NCBI GenBank assembly: GCA_905233765.1
Contig: CAJOCU010000001.1
Span: 1 to 64,000, forward strand
Origin: an uncultured Bacteroidaceae bacterium
GTDB lineage: Bacteria > Bacteroidota > Bacteroidia > Bacteroidales > Bacteroidaceae
Length of the DNA stretch: 64,000 nt
Direction: 5' to 3'
Shown piece by piece: positions 36,899 to 46,414 of this stretch; position 1 is the first letter of the stretch, and each line of letters opens with the position of its first letter. The position numbers were made by a program, and so were the translations under genes. The notes under the pieces are model-generated. The model had not been told where the DNA came from, made no database searches, and saw nothing but the letters and a program-made list of their open reading frames with translations.

Positions 36899-38169
36899 CC
36901 ACACTCATCATTTACATCATCATCGCATTGGCCTTCTCCGCTTTCTTTTCCGGAATGGAGATTGCCTTCGTGTCCAGCAGCAAACTGCGCTTCGAGATGG
37001 AGCGTTCACAGAGCGGGCTCAGCACTCGCTTGGCTGCCGTCTTCTATGAGCACCCAAACAACTTCATCTCCACGCTCCTCGTGGGCAACAATATCGCCTT
37101 GGTTGTCTATGGCATCCTCATTGCCAACCTCCTGGACAGTTTGGTGATTCGCCCCTTAGGAATCACCGACGAATGGTTAGCGCTGCTCATCCAGACCATT
37201 ATCTCCACTGTCATCGTCCTCTTTACGGGCGAATTCCTTCCTAAGCTCCTTTTCAGGCTGAACCCCAACCACACCCTCACCCTCTTCGCACCCATTGCCT
37301 ATCTCTTCTATATCCTGCTCTACCCCATCGCCAAGTTTACAAGTGGTCTGGCAAAGCTCATCCTGCGGGTCTTCGGACTGAAAGTCGCCCCCGCAGATAC
37401 CGACAAGGCCTTCACGAAGGTGGATCTCGACTACCTCATCCAATCCTCCATCGAACATACCCACAACGAGGAGGACATCGAAGATGAAGTGAAAATATTC
37501 CAGAATGCACTGGACTTCAGCAACTGCAAGGTGCGCGACTGCATTGTGCCCCGCACAGAGATCGTGGCCGTGGATATCAATGAGAGTCTGGAGTCGCTGA
37601 AGGCCCTCTTCATTGAGAGCGGATGCTCCAAGATCATTGTCTATGAGGAGGATATCGACAACATCGTCGGTTTCATCCACTCCTCCGAGATGTTCCGCCT
37701 GAAAGGCTGCGACAGTTGGAAGGAGCATATCCGTGAAGTGCCGATTGTTCCTGAAAGCATGAATGCCCAGAAGCTGATGCAGACACTCATGCAGCAGAAG
37801 ATCTCGTTGGCCGTCGTCGTCGATGAGTTCGGTGGCACCAGCGGCATCTGCACACTCGAAGACCTCGTGGAAGAGATCTTCGGCGATATCGAGGATGAGC
37901 ACGACCAGCAGAACTACACCGCCAAACAGCTGCCTTCCGGAGAGTATGAGCTGTCCGGGCGTCTGGAGGTGGAGAAGGTCAACGAGCTCTTTGATCTGGA
38001 TTTGCCAGAGAGCGACGATTACCTCACCGTGGGCGGTCTGATCCTCCATCGCGTGCAGCGCTTCCCCAAGCTCAACGAAGTGGTTCGCTTCGACAATCTG
38101 GAATTTAAGATTATCAAGAACACAAGTACCAAAATCGAGCTCGTTCGCCTACGGATTTTGGACAATTAA
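36895..38169 (+). CDS. CNNM/CBS-domain transporter-like protein (hemolysin C/CorC family)
   Basis: This 424-residue protein has an N-terminal CNNM (DUF21) domain with three to four transmembrane segments (TLIIYIIIALAFSAFFSGMEIAFVSSS onwards), a linker with HNEEDIEDEVKIFQNALDF, a CBS pair (about 205-325, VRDCIVPRTEIVAVD and LAVVVDEFGGTSGICTLEDL) and a C-terminal CorC/HlyC domain (about 345-424). Members act in Mg2+/Co2+ handling, and a Bacteroidetes branch (GldE) is tied to gliding. Either is possible here. Confidence 0.9.
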   Translation: MTTLIIYIIIALAFSAFFSGMEIAFVSSSKLRFEMERSQSGLSTRLAAVFYEHPNNFISTLLVGNNIALVVYGILIANLLDSLVIRPLGITDEWLALLIQTIISTVIVLFTGEFLPKLLFRLNPNHTLTLFAPIAYLFYILLYPIAKFTSGLAKLILRVFGLKVAPADTDKAFTKVDLDYLIQSSIEHTHNEEDIEDEVKIFQNALDFSNCKVRDCIVPRTEIVAVDINESLESLKALFIESGCSKIIVYEEDIDNIVGFIHSSEMFRLKGCDSWKEHIREVPIVPESMNAQKLMQTLMQQKISLAVVVDEFGGTSGICTLEDLVEEIFGDIEDEHDQQNYTAKQLPSGEYELSGRLEVEKVNELFDLDLPESDDYLTVGGLILHRVQRFPKLNEVVRFDNLEFKIIKNTSTKIELVRLRILDN

Positions 38170-38244
38170 GGCCTTTTTCGCGAAACTTTCACCTCGAAAA
38201 TATAATTTTCGGGGCAAAGACGTGGTCATGTCCGAAATTCTTTG

Positions 38245-38252
38245 TACCTTCG
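38245..38252 (+). promoter_or_regulatory. Possible -7 element of ppiD
   Basis: TACCTTCG, one mismatch to TAnnTTTG, in the 144-base gap between the CNNM gene and ppiD; leader about 60 bases. Confidence 0.35.
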
Positions 38253-38313
38253 CACGCTTTTTTGAAGCTAAACCGCCGAAAACGAACAAAGAAAATAAAT
38301 AAATCTACAACAA

Positions 38314-40476
38314 ATGGCAACATTACAGAAAATCAGAAGCAAAGGTGCGCTGCTCATCCTCTTCGTGGGTCTTGCCCTCTTTGCCTTCATCGCCGAAGAA
38401 GGCGTGCGTTCTCTCTCCTCGTCACGCGCTGAGAGCCATCAGCGCATTGGCGAAGTCAATGGCAAGTCCATCAACATCCAGGAATTCAACGACCTCGTTG
38501 ATGAGTTCGTCAGCGTGGTGAAGTTCACCACCGGCAACGACAACCTCTCCGAGGCACAGATGCAACAGGTGCGCGATCAGGTGTGGCAGACTTATGTACA
38601 GAACCGCCTGCTGGAGCACGAAGCTGCAGAACTCGGACTCGCCGTCACCGACGCAGAGATACAGGAGATCATCAAGACCGGTCAGAGCCAGATGCTCACA
38701 CAGACGCCTTTCACCAACCAGAAGACGGGCGCTTTCGACGTAGAACAACTCAACCAGTTCCTCACACAGTATAAGAGTATCAAGGACCAGCCGGGTCAGC
38801 CCGCCGAGGCCGTAGAATACTACACCCAGCTCTACAACTACTGGAAGTTCATCGAGAAGAGCATCCGCCAGGAGACACTGGCCAACAAGTATCAGTCCCT
38901 GCTCAGCAAGCTCTTCATCACCAACCCCGTCAGCGTTCAGAACGCCTTCAACGCTCGCAACAACGAGAAGGAGGTGCTTCTGGTGTCCCTGCCCTTCACC
39001 GCAGTGAAAGAAGAGGTGAAGGCTGAAGACAGCGAGCTGAAAGCTAAGTACGAAGAGCTTAAGGAGCGTTTCCGCATCGACGGTCCCACGCGCGACATTA
39101 AATACATCGATGTAGCCATCACTGCCAGCAAGGCTGACCGCGAGGAACTCTTGGCCGAGCTTCAGGAGGTTGCTACACAGCTGCAGGCCGAGGACGCCGA
39201 CTATGCCAACATCGTCCGCAAGAGCGCCAGCACCGTGAGCTACCAGGCTCTGCCCGTGCGTCGCAACGCGCTCCCCAGCGATATCGCTGCTCAGGTGGAT
39301 TCCATGAGCGTAGGCTCCCAGAAGGGTCCCTTCCTCAATGCGCCTGACAACACCCAGAACATCGTTCGACTCATCGCCAAGACCACCCTGCCCGACTCCA
39401 TACAGATTCGTCAGATTGGCATCGGTGGCATCGACGAGGCTGCAACCAAGAAGACGGCAGACAGCATCATGACAGCTCTCAACGCTGGTGCACCCTTCGA
39501 CAGCATTGCCAAGAAGTACAACCAGACAGGCGAGCCCATGTGGATTACTTCCGCACAGTACGAGACCGCTATGCTCGACGAGAGCAACCTCAAGTTCATC
39601 AATGCCATCAACACGCAGGCCGTGGGCACGACCCAGCAGGTCAAGCTCGGTAACGGCATCGCTATTGTGCGTGTCGTGGATCGCAAGAACATGGTGGAGA
39701 AGTATCAGGTAGCCATCGTCAAGCGTCCCATCGATTTCTCCAACGACACCTTCAACAAGACCTACAACGACTTCTCGCAGTTCGTAGCCTCCAACAAGAC
39801 CGCCGAGGAAATCGAAGCCAATGCCCTGAAGAGCGGCTACATGGTACAGCAGCGCCCGAATTTGCAGAGCACTGAGCACAACGTGGCTGGCCTCAGCGCT
39901 ACACGCGAAGCCTTCCGCTGGATCTTCAACAAAGACACGAAGGTTGGTGAGATCTCCGAGATCTACACCTGCGGCAACAACGACCATCTCCTCGTCGTCA
40001 TCCTCACCGGCAAGAACGACAGCAAGTACGCCAACATGGAGAGCGAGGGCTTGAAGGAATATCTGGAAGGCTTTGTCATCAACGACAAGAAAGCGGCCAT
40101 CCTGCTAGAGAAGATGGAAGGTTGCGCCGACCTGAAGGCTGTGGCCAAACTCGAGGGTGCCAAGACCGACACTGTCCGCCACATCACCTTCGCATCACCC
40201 GTGTGGGTTCCTTCCACAAACGCTGCCGAGAGCGCACTTTCCGGTGCCGTTGCGAAGACTGCCAAGGGAGCCTTCACCAAGGGTGTGAAGGGCAACAATG
40301 GCGTATATGCCTTCCAGGTCCTGAACGAGACACAGACTGCCGCGAAGCTTGACGACGCTACCAAGGCAACGACCATCACTCAGCTGAACCGCCAGAACAG
40401 CTCTGCAGTCATGGGCTTTATGCAGCAGCTCTACCGGAATGCCAACGTCAAGGACAACCGCTACCTCTTCTACTAA
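38314..40476 (+). CDS. Periplasmic chaperone/peptidyl-prolyl isomerase PpiD-like
   Basis: This 720-residue protein has one N-terminal membrane anchor (GALLILFVGLALFAFIAEEGV), a SurA/PpiD N-terminal chaperone region (GEVNGKSINIQEFNDLVDEF, about 45-290) and a parvulin-like domain (about 360-460: RQIGIGGIDEAATKKTADSI, GAPFDSIAKKYNQTGEP). A second weaker parvulin-like repeat follows. It helps newly exported proteins fold at the Sec translocon. The gene has very strong codon bias and a 521-codon open frame on its complement, which is not a gene. Confidence 0.9.
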   Translation: MATLQKIRSKGALLILFVGLALFAFIAEEGVRSLSSSRAESHQRIGEVNGKSINIQEFNDLVDEFVSVVKFTTGNDNLSEAQMQQVRDQVWQTYVQNRLLEHEAAELGLAVTDAEIQEIIKTGQSQMLTQTPFTNQKTGAFDVEQLNQFLTQYKSIKDQPGQPAEAVEYYTQLYNYWKFIEKSIRQETLANKYQSLLSKLFITNPVSVQNAFNARNNEKEVLLVSLPFTAVKEEVKAEDSELKAKYEELKERFRIDGPTRDIKYIDVAITASKADREELLAELQEVATQLQAEDADYANIVRKSASTVSYQALPVRRNALPSDIAAQVDSMSVGSQKGPFLNAPDNTQNIVRLIAKTTLPDSIQIRQIGIGGIDEAATKKTADSIMTALNAGAPFDSIAKKYNQTGEPMWITSAQYETAMLDESNLKFINAINTQAVGTTQQVKLGNGIAIVRVVDRKNMVEKYQVAIVKRPIDFSNDTFNKTYNDFSQFVASNKTAEEIEANALKSGYMVQQRPNLQSTEHNVAGLSATREAFRWIFNKDTKVGEISEIYTCGNNDHLLVVILTGKNDSKYANMESEGLKEYLEGFVINDKKAAILLEKMEGCADLKAVAKLEGAKTDTVRHITFASPVWVPSTNAAESALSGAVAKTAKGAFTKGVKGNNGVYAFQVLNETQTAAKLDDATKATTITQLNRQNSSAVMGFMQQLYRNANVKDNRYLFY

Positions 40477-40537
40477 GCACCCACCTGCGCTCCCCTATAT
40501 TTTATATAATAGGTACGCGCGTAAGCCCCATTTTCGC

Positions 40538-40568
40538 CTCCCCTGCAGGACTTTTTCCTGCAGGGGAG
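40538..40568 (+). terminator. Strong hairpin after ppiD
   Basis: A 12-base perfect stem CTCCCCTGCAGG/CCTGCAGGGGAG around ACTTTTT. No U-run follows, so it may be a pausing or mRNA-protecting structure rather than a simple terminator. Confidence 0.55.
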
Positions 40569-40632
40569 ACTTCTTATAGTTAAATAATGTCAATCTTTTG
40601 GCAAATTGTATTCGTGTAATCGCAGAAAAACA

Positions 40633-40640
40633 TACCTTTG
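40633..40640 (+). promoter_or_regulatory. Predicted -7 element of the NTF2-like gene
   Basis: TACCTTTG, 34 bases before the ATG at 40675. Confidence 0.5.
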
Positions 40641-40674
40641 CATTTGTAAAGTCAAGATAGCAAAGTCGAACGCA

Positions 40675-41172
40675 ATGAAAACCCAAGTCATTCTCAAGAG
40701 ACCCGTACACCTTGGTCTTGAAGCACGCCGCGAAAAAGAAGCGGTCAGACGAATGTTAACCTTTGAGCGTTTTGCCCGCGACAACCAGTTGTGGGACCAG
40801 ATGCTCACGTGCTATGCACCAGATGCTGTGATCAAAGCGTCATGGTTCGAGGGTGATGCCAAAGCGTTTGCTGAAGCACTGGCTGCACGCACCGACCATA
40901 TCCCCTACCACATTCATGCTTGTATCGTGTGGACACACGGCAACCGAGCTGTGGCCATCGTAGAGACGACCTTCCCCGTGAAGACAGAGATCGCAGGCGT
41001 CACCTTCAACCAAACCGGTGAGTCGCAGTATATCTACAAGCTTGTACGCACTAACGGCGAATGGTATATCAAGTGCTGCACGACCATCCTCGAAGAGCTC
41101 CCCGGCAAGAGCCGTCCTGACTACCTCAAGGACCTCTACGAGGAAGCCGACAACTGGCTCCTTAACGGCTAA
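40675..41172 (+). CDS. NTF2/SnoaL-like protein
   Basis: This 165-residue protein has the cone-shaped NTF2-like pattern: an N-terminal helix (EAVRRMLTFERFARDNQLWDQMLTCY), then strands with APDAVIKASWFEG, HIHACIVWTHGNRAVAIVETTF and SQYIYKLVRTNGEWYIKCCTTI. The family includes SnoaL cyclases and dehydratases and many binding proteins, and the catalytic role is not evident. The frame is open upstream to 40606 but the promoter lies within that part, so the ATG at 40675 is used. It lies 11 bases before the TerB-DnaJ gene. Confidence 0.75.
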   Translation: MKTQVILKRPVHLGLEARREKEAVRRMLTFERFARDNQLWDQMLTCYAPDAVIKASWFEGDAKAFAEALAARTDHIPYHIHACIVWTHGNRAVAIVETTFPVKTEIAGVTFNQTGESQYIYKLVRTNGEWYIKCCTTILEELPGKSRPDYLKDLYEEADNWLLNG

Positions 41173-41183
41173 TCCCACACAGT

Positions 41184-41957
41184 ATGGCAAAAGCAAAATG
41201 GATTGGCGGCTTTCTGGGACTACTCTCAGGGGGGCCGCTTGGGGCGTTGGCTGGATTTGTATTGGGCGCGCTCTTCGATACGGTCAGCGACGACAGCAAC
41301 GACCTCAACTATAACCGCTCTGAACAGACTGCGAATACTGGCACACGCAACGGATTCTTGTTCTCGCTGCTGACCTTGGCCAGCTACATCATCAGGGCCG
41401 ACGGCAAGATTATGCACAGCGAGATGGAGACTGTGCGAAGGTTCTTGCGCCTCAACTTTGGCGAGGCTGCCGTTGAGGAAGCCAACCAGATCATGCTCAA
41501 GCTGTTTGAACGCCAGAAACAGATGGAGGCACAACAGCCGGGCAGCTACCGACAAACCATCATGGATTGCTGTTTGCAGATCGCGGCCGTGCTGACGATG
41601 GAACAGCGTCTCCAGTTGTTGAGTTTCCTCACGAGCATTGCCAAGGCTGATGGCCACACCGCGTCCGAGGAGATTGCTGCATTACGCGAAGTCGCTCAAC
41701 ACCTGCGGTTGTCTGAAGCAGAACTCAACTCCATGCTGGGATTGGGCAGCACCTCCTTGAAGGATGCTTATGCCGTACTGGAAATTGACGAAAGCGCCAC
41801 AGACGACGAGGTCCGTGCTGCCTACAAACGAATGGTGGTGAAGCACCACCCCGACCGTGTGGCCTCGTTGGGCGAGGATATCCGCGTAGCAGCAGAAAAG
41901 AAAATGCGCGAAATCAACGAGGCAAAAGAGCTTATTTTCAAAGCTCGAGGGCTATAA
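41184..41957 (+). CDS. TerB and DnaJ domain co-chaperone (DjlA-like)
   Basis: This 257-residue protein has a glycine-rich N-terminal helix (GGFLGLLSGGPLGALAGFVLGALF) that may lie in the membrane, a TerB-like helical domain (about 55-175: FSLLTLASYIIRADGKIMHSE) and a C-terminal J domain (about 193-257) with the KHHPDRV motif that stimulates DnaK. This order is that of E. coli DjlA, an inner-membrane co-chaperone. The gene ends 128 bases before the convergent MFS gene; that gap holds two copies of ATAAAATACRCGCTT but no clear terminator. Confidence 0.88.
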   Translation: MAKAKWIGGFLGLLSGGPLGALAGFVLGALFDTVSDDSNDLNYNRSEQTANTGTRNGFLFSLLTLASYIIRADGKIMHSEMETVRRFLRLNFGEAAVEEANQIMLKLFERQKQMEAQQPGSYRQTIMDCCLQIAAVLTMEQRLQLLSFLTSIAKADGHTASEEIAALREVAQHLRLSEAELNSMLGLGSTSLKDAYAVLEIDESATDDEVRAAYKRMVVKHHPDRVASLGEDIRVAAEKKMREINEAKELIFKARGL

Positions 41958-42085
41958 AATACGCGCTTACACCATAAAATACACGCTTTATACACGTTTT
42001 TATTCAAGCGTTATAAATCTCATTATCAACGCTGTAGATTAAACTAGCACGTCGTTGATGACCTTTGCAGCAACACGTCTCACCG

Positions 42086-43357
42086 TTACTGCGGGTCAAT
42101 CTTAATGAATGCTGTGACGGCGAAGGTGACGAGGCAGCAAGCCATCACGCACCAGAAGAAGTTCTGATAGCCCATGTTCTCGGAGATGAGCCCCGAGACC
42201 ATACCGGGAATCATGACGCCCCCCAAGTACTGACCTGCCGTGCAGATTGAGAAGACGGCCGTAGAGCGCTCACCGCGCGAGAAAGTGACCAGATAGAGCG
42301 TGTAAGCCGCGAAGCCCAGGCCGTAGCCAATCTGCTCGATGCAGACACAGGTGCCGATGAGCCAGAGGCTATCGGTGGGGAAGTAGCTAAGATATACATA
42401 GACCAAGTCCGGCAGCGTGATGCAGAGTACCAGCGGCCACAGACATTTCCGCAGTCCCCATTTCGACACAGCCCAGCCACCAACAATGCCGCCCAGCAGA
42501 AGACCTATGACACCAAGTGTGCCGTAGATATACCCGAAATCAACATCGCTCATGGCCAGTCCGCCCTCGGCAGTGCCACGAGTGAGGAACAACGGCACAA
42601 TCTTGGTGAGCAGTCCCTCGGGCAGACGGAACAGGAGGATGAAGCAGAGGGCAGAGACGAGGTGGGGTTTGGTGAGAAACACCTTCAGTGTACGACCAAA
42701 CTCACGCACCTGCTCCATGAAATCGAAGCGCTCGTGCACAGCCGTCTCTACACGGGGCAGGATGAAAGCGTGATAGACGGCCAACAGAAGCATAAGGGCA
42801 CCAAGAATCAGGAAGACAGCCATCCACGAGGCTGCCACCGACTGTAAGGCTTCACCGAAGCGTCCTGCCTGCATATAACCCGCCAACAGCACGAGGCCAC
42901 CCTGACCAATGACCATGCCGATGCGATAGAACGTGTTGCGCACGCCAACGTAAAGTTCTTGGTCGTGGTCTGAGAGGCCGAGGATGTAGAAACCGTCGGC
43001 CGAGATGTCATGTGTCGAGCTGGCAAAAGCAATGAGCATGAAGAAAGACAGCGAGCTTTGAAGCCAGAAGGCTGTGGGCAGGGTGAAGGCAACCAGCGCC
43101 AAGGCGATGCCCAAAAAGAATTGCATAGAAACAATCCACCAACGCTTGGTCTTGAGGTTGTCAATGATGGGGCTCCAAAGCGGCTTGATGACCCACGGCA
43201 GACCGAGCCACCCCGTATAAAGTGTGATCTGGCTATCAGTGAGCCCAAGCTCTTTGAACATAATCACGGAGATCAGCATCACAGCCGAGAAAGGCAAAGC
43301 CTCGGCAAGGTAGAGGGACGGCACCCAAGCAGCAGGAGATTTAATGGATTTCTTCAT
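42086..43357 (-). CDS. MFS transporter, AmpG-like
   Basis: This 423-residue protein has about 12 transmembrane helices. YLAEALPFSAVMLISVIMFKEL and GWLGLPWVIKPLWSPIID at the N-terminus and FASSTHDISADGFYILGL near 115 resemble the AmpG muropeptide permease and SLC33 acetyl-CoA transporter group. It may recycle cell-wall fragments, but this is an inference from similarity. It is followed upstream by a shorter, divergent copy. Confidence 0.85.
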   Translation of the reverse strand: MKKSIKSPAAWVPSLYLAEALPFSAVMLISVIMFKELGLTDSQITLYTGWLGLPWVIKPLWSPIIDNLKTKRWWIVSMQFFLGIALALVAFTLPTAFWLQSSLSFFMLIAFASSTHDISADGFYILGLSDHDQELYVGVRNTFYRIGMVIGQGGLVLLAGYMQAGRFGEALQSVAASWMAVFLILGALMLLLAVYHAFILPRVETAVHERFDFMEQVREFGRTLKVFLTKPHLVSALCFILLFRLPEGLLTKIVPLFLTRGTAEGGLAMSDVDFGYIYGTLGVIGLLLGGIVGGWAVSKWGLRKCLWPLVLCITLPDLVYVYLSYFPTDSLWLIGTCVCIEQIGYGLGFAAYTLYLVTFSRGERSTAVFSICTAGQYLGGVMIPGMVSGLISENMGYQNFFWCVMACCLVTFAVTAFIKIDPQ

Positions 43358-43460
43358 TTTTAATTTTTAATTCTTCATTCTTAGCTTCGCAGACTTTTGT
43401 CACGACTTGGCAATTCAAGCAAGCATGATTGCACTCGCTGCTCCAAAAATTCATTTTCTA

Positions 43461-43509
43461 CTCCCCATCTACTCCTCTAAAGGGGAGGTCGGGAGGGGCC
43501 TCTCCCCCA
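43461..43509. repeat. GC-rich repeat forming the end of an MFS gene
   Basis: CCTCTAAAGGGGAGGTCGGG and GAGGGGCCTCTCCCCC, an imperfect palindrome. The last residues (GRGPSRPPL) and the stop of the upstream MFS gene are written in it. Confidence 0.65.
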
Positions 43510-44691
43510 GTATCCGGCAACGAGGGCCGGAACGGCCATGAAGGCATCGAGGGCGAAGAAGGCCCTAAAGCCCAGATACTCTGCCAAGCCACCGGAGATT
43601 GCCATCGGAAGGAGCATCACCAGCGCTACAGCCGGGATATAGATGTAATTGATAATGTGGCTATAACGCTCGCCGGAGACGGCACGGATATAGGGAACGC
43701 AAGCATTCAGACCGAGACCGAAGGTGAACTGTGCCACAGACGTGGCGAGACAAAGCATCGGCAGTGTCTGCGGAGGCCAGAGGGTCATGGCATAATACAC
43801 GAAGGGCGACAGGACCAGCGTGACGGGGGCGGACTTGATGGAAGAGAATATTTTCTTCCGGCGCTCCCACCGATGACCGAGACCAAGACCAAGGGAAAAG
43901 GCGATGATGCCCACCGTTCCCTGTGCCAGTCCTATCCACTGCAACGAGCAACCCAGACCACCCTCGCTCACAGGAGCTAATAGGAAGAGGACGCGCGTGT
44001 GGAACATCAACGCTTGCGGCAATAGCAGGAAGAACAGACACAGCAGAGCCGCCCTGCGTCGCCGTGTATCTGCCACCTCGGTTTCTATATTCCCTTCAAC
44101 CGGGGCAGCCTTGCGGAGGGCCCACAGGTTCCACAGCGTCAGCAGCAGATAGAGACCCGCCAACAGATAGACGACGGTGCTCCACGACCATGCCATCGCA
44201 TAATGATATTTATGGAAGAACACCTCCAGTGCACCAGCACTCAGCAGCGCCAGGCCATACGTCAACACAGTGAACGCCTGCCAGAACGCCAGCCTCATGG
44301 TATGGTGGTAGTGTTGCTGGCGAACACTCAGTCGTCGCTCGTAGTAAGTGTGCGCCAACAGCATATGACATGCACAGAATATGCCCAGCATAAACAGAAG
44401 GCCGAAGAGGACATAGGGCGACAGCAAGGGCAGCCTGAGGCTGAATGCCAGTGCAAACAACAGGACGCACATCAAAGCCTCTGTCATGCACAGGGCACGA
44501 TGGACCGCCCCGCCACGTTGCTGCCACCTTCTCAGCCAGGTCCCCAGCACCCACGGCAAGGTCAGCAAGGCGCACAACAACGTACTCTCTCCCCTGCTTA
44601 CGCCAAACTGTACAAACATCAACAGTGCCACGAAGGTAATCATGGCACTGGGAATGGCCTCAGCGGCGAAAAGAGAGGGTAACCACTTCAT
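43477..44691 (-). CDS. MFS transporter related to the AmpG-like copy
   Basis: This 404-residue protein of about 12 transmembrane helices starts WLPSLFAAEAIPSAMITFVALLMF, parallel to the neighbour's SLYLAEALPFSAVMLISVIMF, and ends LGFRAFFALDAFMAVPALVAGYW. It is shorter and less conserved than its neighbour and lacks the HDISADG segment, so it may have a different or degenerate role. The C-terminal tail comes from a GC-rich repeat. A CGTTTAACG-type tract separates it from proS. Confidence 0.75.
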   Translation of the reverse strand: MKWLPSLFAAEAIPSAMITFVALLMFVQFGVSRGESTLLCALLTLPWVLGTWLRRWQQRGGAVHRALCMTEALMCVLLFALAFSLRLPLLSPYVLFGLLFMLGIFCACHMLLAHTYYERRLSVRQQHYHHTMRLAFWQAFTVLTYGLALLSAGALEVFFHKYHYAMAWSWSTVVYLLAGLYLLLTLWNLWALRKAAPVEGNIETEVADTRRRRAALLCLFFLLLPQALMFHTRVLFLLAPVSEGGLGCSLQWIGLAQGTVGIIAFSLGLGLGHRWERRKKIFSSIKSAPVTLVLSPFVYYAMTLWPPQTLPMLCLATSVAQFTFGLGLNACVPYIRAVSGERYSHIINYIYIPAVALVMLLPMAISGGLAEYLGFRAFFALDAFMAVPALVAGYWGRGPSRPPL

Positions 44692-44693
44692 AG

Positions 44694-44782
44694 TTCGTTT
44701 AACGTTTAACGTTTAGCGATTAGCGTTTAGATTTTCCGCAATGGAGGATTAAACGTTAAACGTCTAAACGTTAAACGACAAT
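44694..44782. repeat. AT-rich repeat tract (GTTTAACGTTTAGCG type), inverted pair
   Basis: GTTTAACGTTTAACGTTTAG on one side and TTAAACGTTAAACGTCTAAACG on the other of a 25-base centre form a long imperfect inverted repeat between proS and the MFS gene. It may act as a terminator for proS. Confidence 0.65.
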
Positions 44783-46264
44783 TTAGTAAGAACGTGCAAT
44801 CAGCACGCGATATTTGGCGGGTTTGCCACTCACCATATCGGTGCCGGGAGTCTGCTCGAAGGCGAAAGGCACGCAACGGATGGTGGCCTGCGTGTCCTCC
44901 TTGATCTGCGCTTCGGTCTCGGCAGTGCCGTCCCAGTGGCAGAGGAAGAAGCCGCCGTCCTTGATACGCTCCTTGAACTCCTCGTAGTTATCACATTCGT
45001 AGATGCGCTCGTCGCGGTACTTGCGAGCCTTCTCATAGATGGCGGTCTGCATATCGTCGAGCAACTGTTTCACGTAGGCTGCGATGCCGTCGCAGCTCAC
45101 GGTTTCCTTCTCCAGCGTGTCGCGGCGCATCACCTCGATGGTGTTCTGCTCCAGGTCACGGCCGCCCATCACAAGGCGCACGGGAATGCCCTTCAGCTCA
45201 TAGTCGGCGAACTTGAAGCCAGGACGCTTCTGGTCGTTGTCATCGAGCTTCACGCTGACACCCATACCCTTCAACTCATCAGCGATAGCGGCCAACTTCT
45301 CACGGATGGCGGCCAGCTGGTCGTCGGTCTTATAAATAGGAATGAGTACCACCTGAATAGGAGCCAGGGCGGGTGGCAACACGAGGCCATTGTCGTCGGA
45401 GTGTGTCATGATGAGCGCGCCCATCAGACGTGTGCTGACGCCCCACGACGTAGCCCAAGCATATTCCAGCTCATTATCCTTGTTGATGAACTGCACGCCG
45501 AAAGCCTTGCCGAAGTTCTGACCCAGGAAGTGGCTGGTGCCGCTCTGCAGTGCCTTGCCATCCTGCATCATCGCTTCGATGGTGTAGGTGTCCAGGGCGC
45601 CGGCGAAGCGCTCGGTCTCACTCTTCACGCCCTGCATGACAGGCACCGCCATCACCTTCTCGGCAAACTCGGCATACACCTTCAGCATCTGGCGCGCACG
45701 CTCCTCGGCCTCCTCGCGGGTGGCATGAGCAGTGTGGCCTTCCTGCCAAAGGAACTCCGCCGTGCGCAGGAACAGGCGGGTGCGCATCTCCCATCGCATC
45801 ACGTTGCACCACTGGTTCACCAGCAGCGGCAGGTCGCGGTAGCTGTGGATCCAGTTCTTGAAGGTGTTCCAGATGATGGTCTCAGAGGTCGGACGAATGA
45901 TGAGCTCCTCCTCCAGCTTGGCCTCGGGATCCACGACGACACCGTCGTGTGTCTCGTTGGTCTTCAGGCGATAGTGTGTCACCACAGCGCATTCCTTGGC
46001 GAAGCCTTCGACATGCTCAGCCTCGCGCGAGAGGAAGCTCTTGGGGATGAGAAGGGGGAAGTAGGCATTCTGCACGCCCGTCTGCTTGAACATATCATCC
46101 AGCGTGCGCTGCATCTTCTCCCAGATGGCATAGCCATAGGGCTTTATCACCATACAGCCGCGCACATCGCTCTGCTCCGCGAGATCGGCCTTCACAACCA
46201 GTTCATTATACCATTGCGAGTAGTTCTCGCTACGTTTTGTCAGATTTTTGAGTTCTTTTGCCAT
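44783..46264 (-). CDS. proS: Prolyl-tRNA synthetase (eukaryote/archaeal-like)
   Basis: This 493-residue class II synthetase charges tRNA-Pro. It is the short type without an editing insertion: [21 protein letters not shown] start, class II motif 2 around [32 protein letters not shown] and the ProRS C-terminal domain ending in RSY. This type is common in Bacteroidetes. A TAACTTTG promoter element lies 22 bases before the ATG. Confidence 0.97.
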   Translation of the reverse strand: MAKELKNLTKRSENYSQWYNELVVKADLAEQSDVRGCMVIKPYGYAIWEKMQRTLDDMFKQTGVQNAYFPLLIPKSFLSREAEHVEGFAKECAVVTHYRLKTNETHDGVVVDPEAKLEEELIIRPTSETIIWNTFKNWIHSYRDLPLLVNQWCNVMRWEMRTRLFLRTAEFLWQEGHTAHATREEAEERARQMLKVYAEFAEKVMAVPVMQGVKSETERFAGALDTYTIEAMMQDGKALQSGTSHFLGQNFGKAFGVQFINKDNELEYAWATSWGVSTRLMGALIMTHSDDNGLVLPPALAPIQVVLIPIYKTDDQLAAIREKLAAIADELKGMGVSVKLDDNDQKRPGFKFADYELKGIPVRLVMGGRDLEQNTIEVMRRDTLEKETVSCDGIAAYVKQLLDDMQTAIYEKARKYRDERIYECDNYEEFKERIKDGGFFLCHWDGTAETEAQIKEDTQATIRCVPFAFEQTPGTDMVSGKPAKYRVLIARSY

Positions 46265-46285
46265 ACTTTTTCACTAATTCGGGCG

Positions 46286-46293
46286 CAAAGTTA
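46286..46293 (-). promoter_or_regulatory. Predicted -7 element of proS
   Basis: TAACTTTG on the minus strand. Confidence 0.5.
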
Positions 46294-46357
46294 GTGATTT
46301 TTTTGCGTGAACCGATAAAATCTTTCATCTTTCATCGTGCGAATCTAATCTTTTTTG

Positions 46358-46365
46358 TACTTTTG
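46358..46365 (+). promoter_or_regulatory. Predicted -7 element of the OmpA-family gene
   Basis: TACTTTTG, 50 bases before the ATG; it lies inside a longer open frame, which argues for the internal start at 46415. Confidence 0.55.
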
Positions 46366-46414
46366 CAGCCGAAATAGAGTATTTACAACAACATTTTTTC
46401 AACAAACAACAACT

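Noticed and set aside
38422..39987. 521-codon open frame antisense to ppiD
   Set aside because: It is the complement of a strongly codon-biased gene; the protein has no recognisable motif, and ppiD is clearly real.
44694..44782. Possible CRISPR-like array
   Set aside because: The GTTTAACG units are short, degenerate and without spacers of constant length; no cas genes are present.
44936..46294. 452-codon open frame opposite proS
   Set aside because: Fully antisense to the prolyl-tRNA synthetase gene, with a His/Leu/Gln-rich composition typical of mirror frames.
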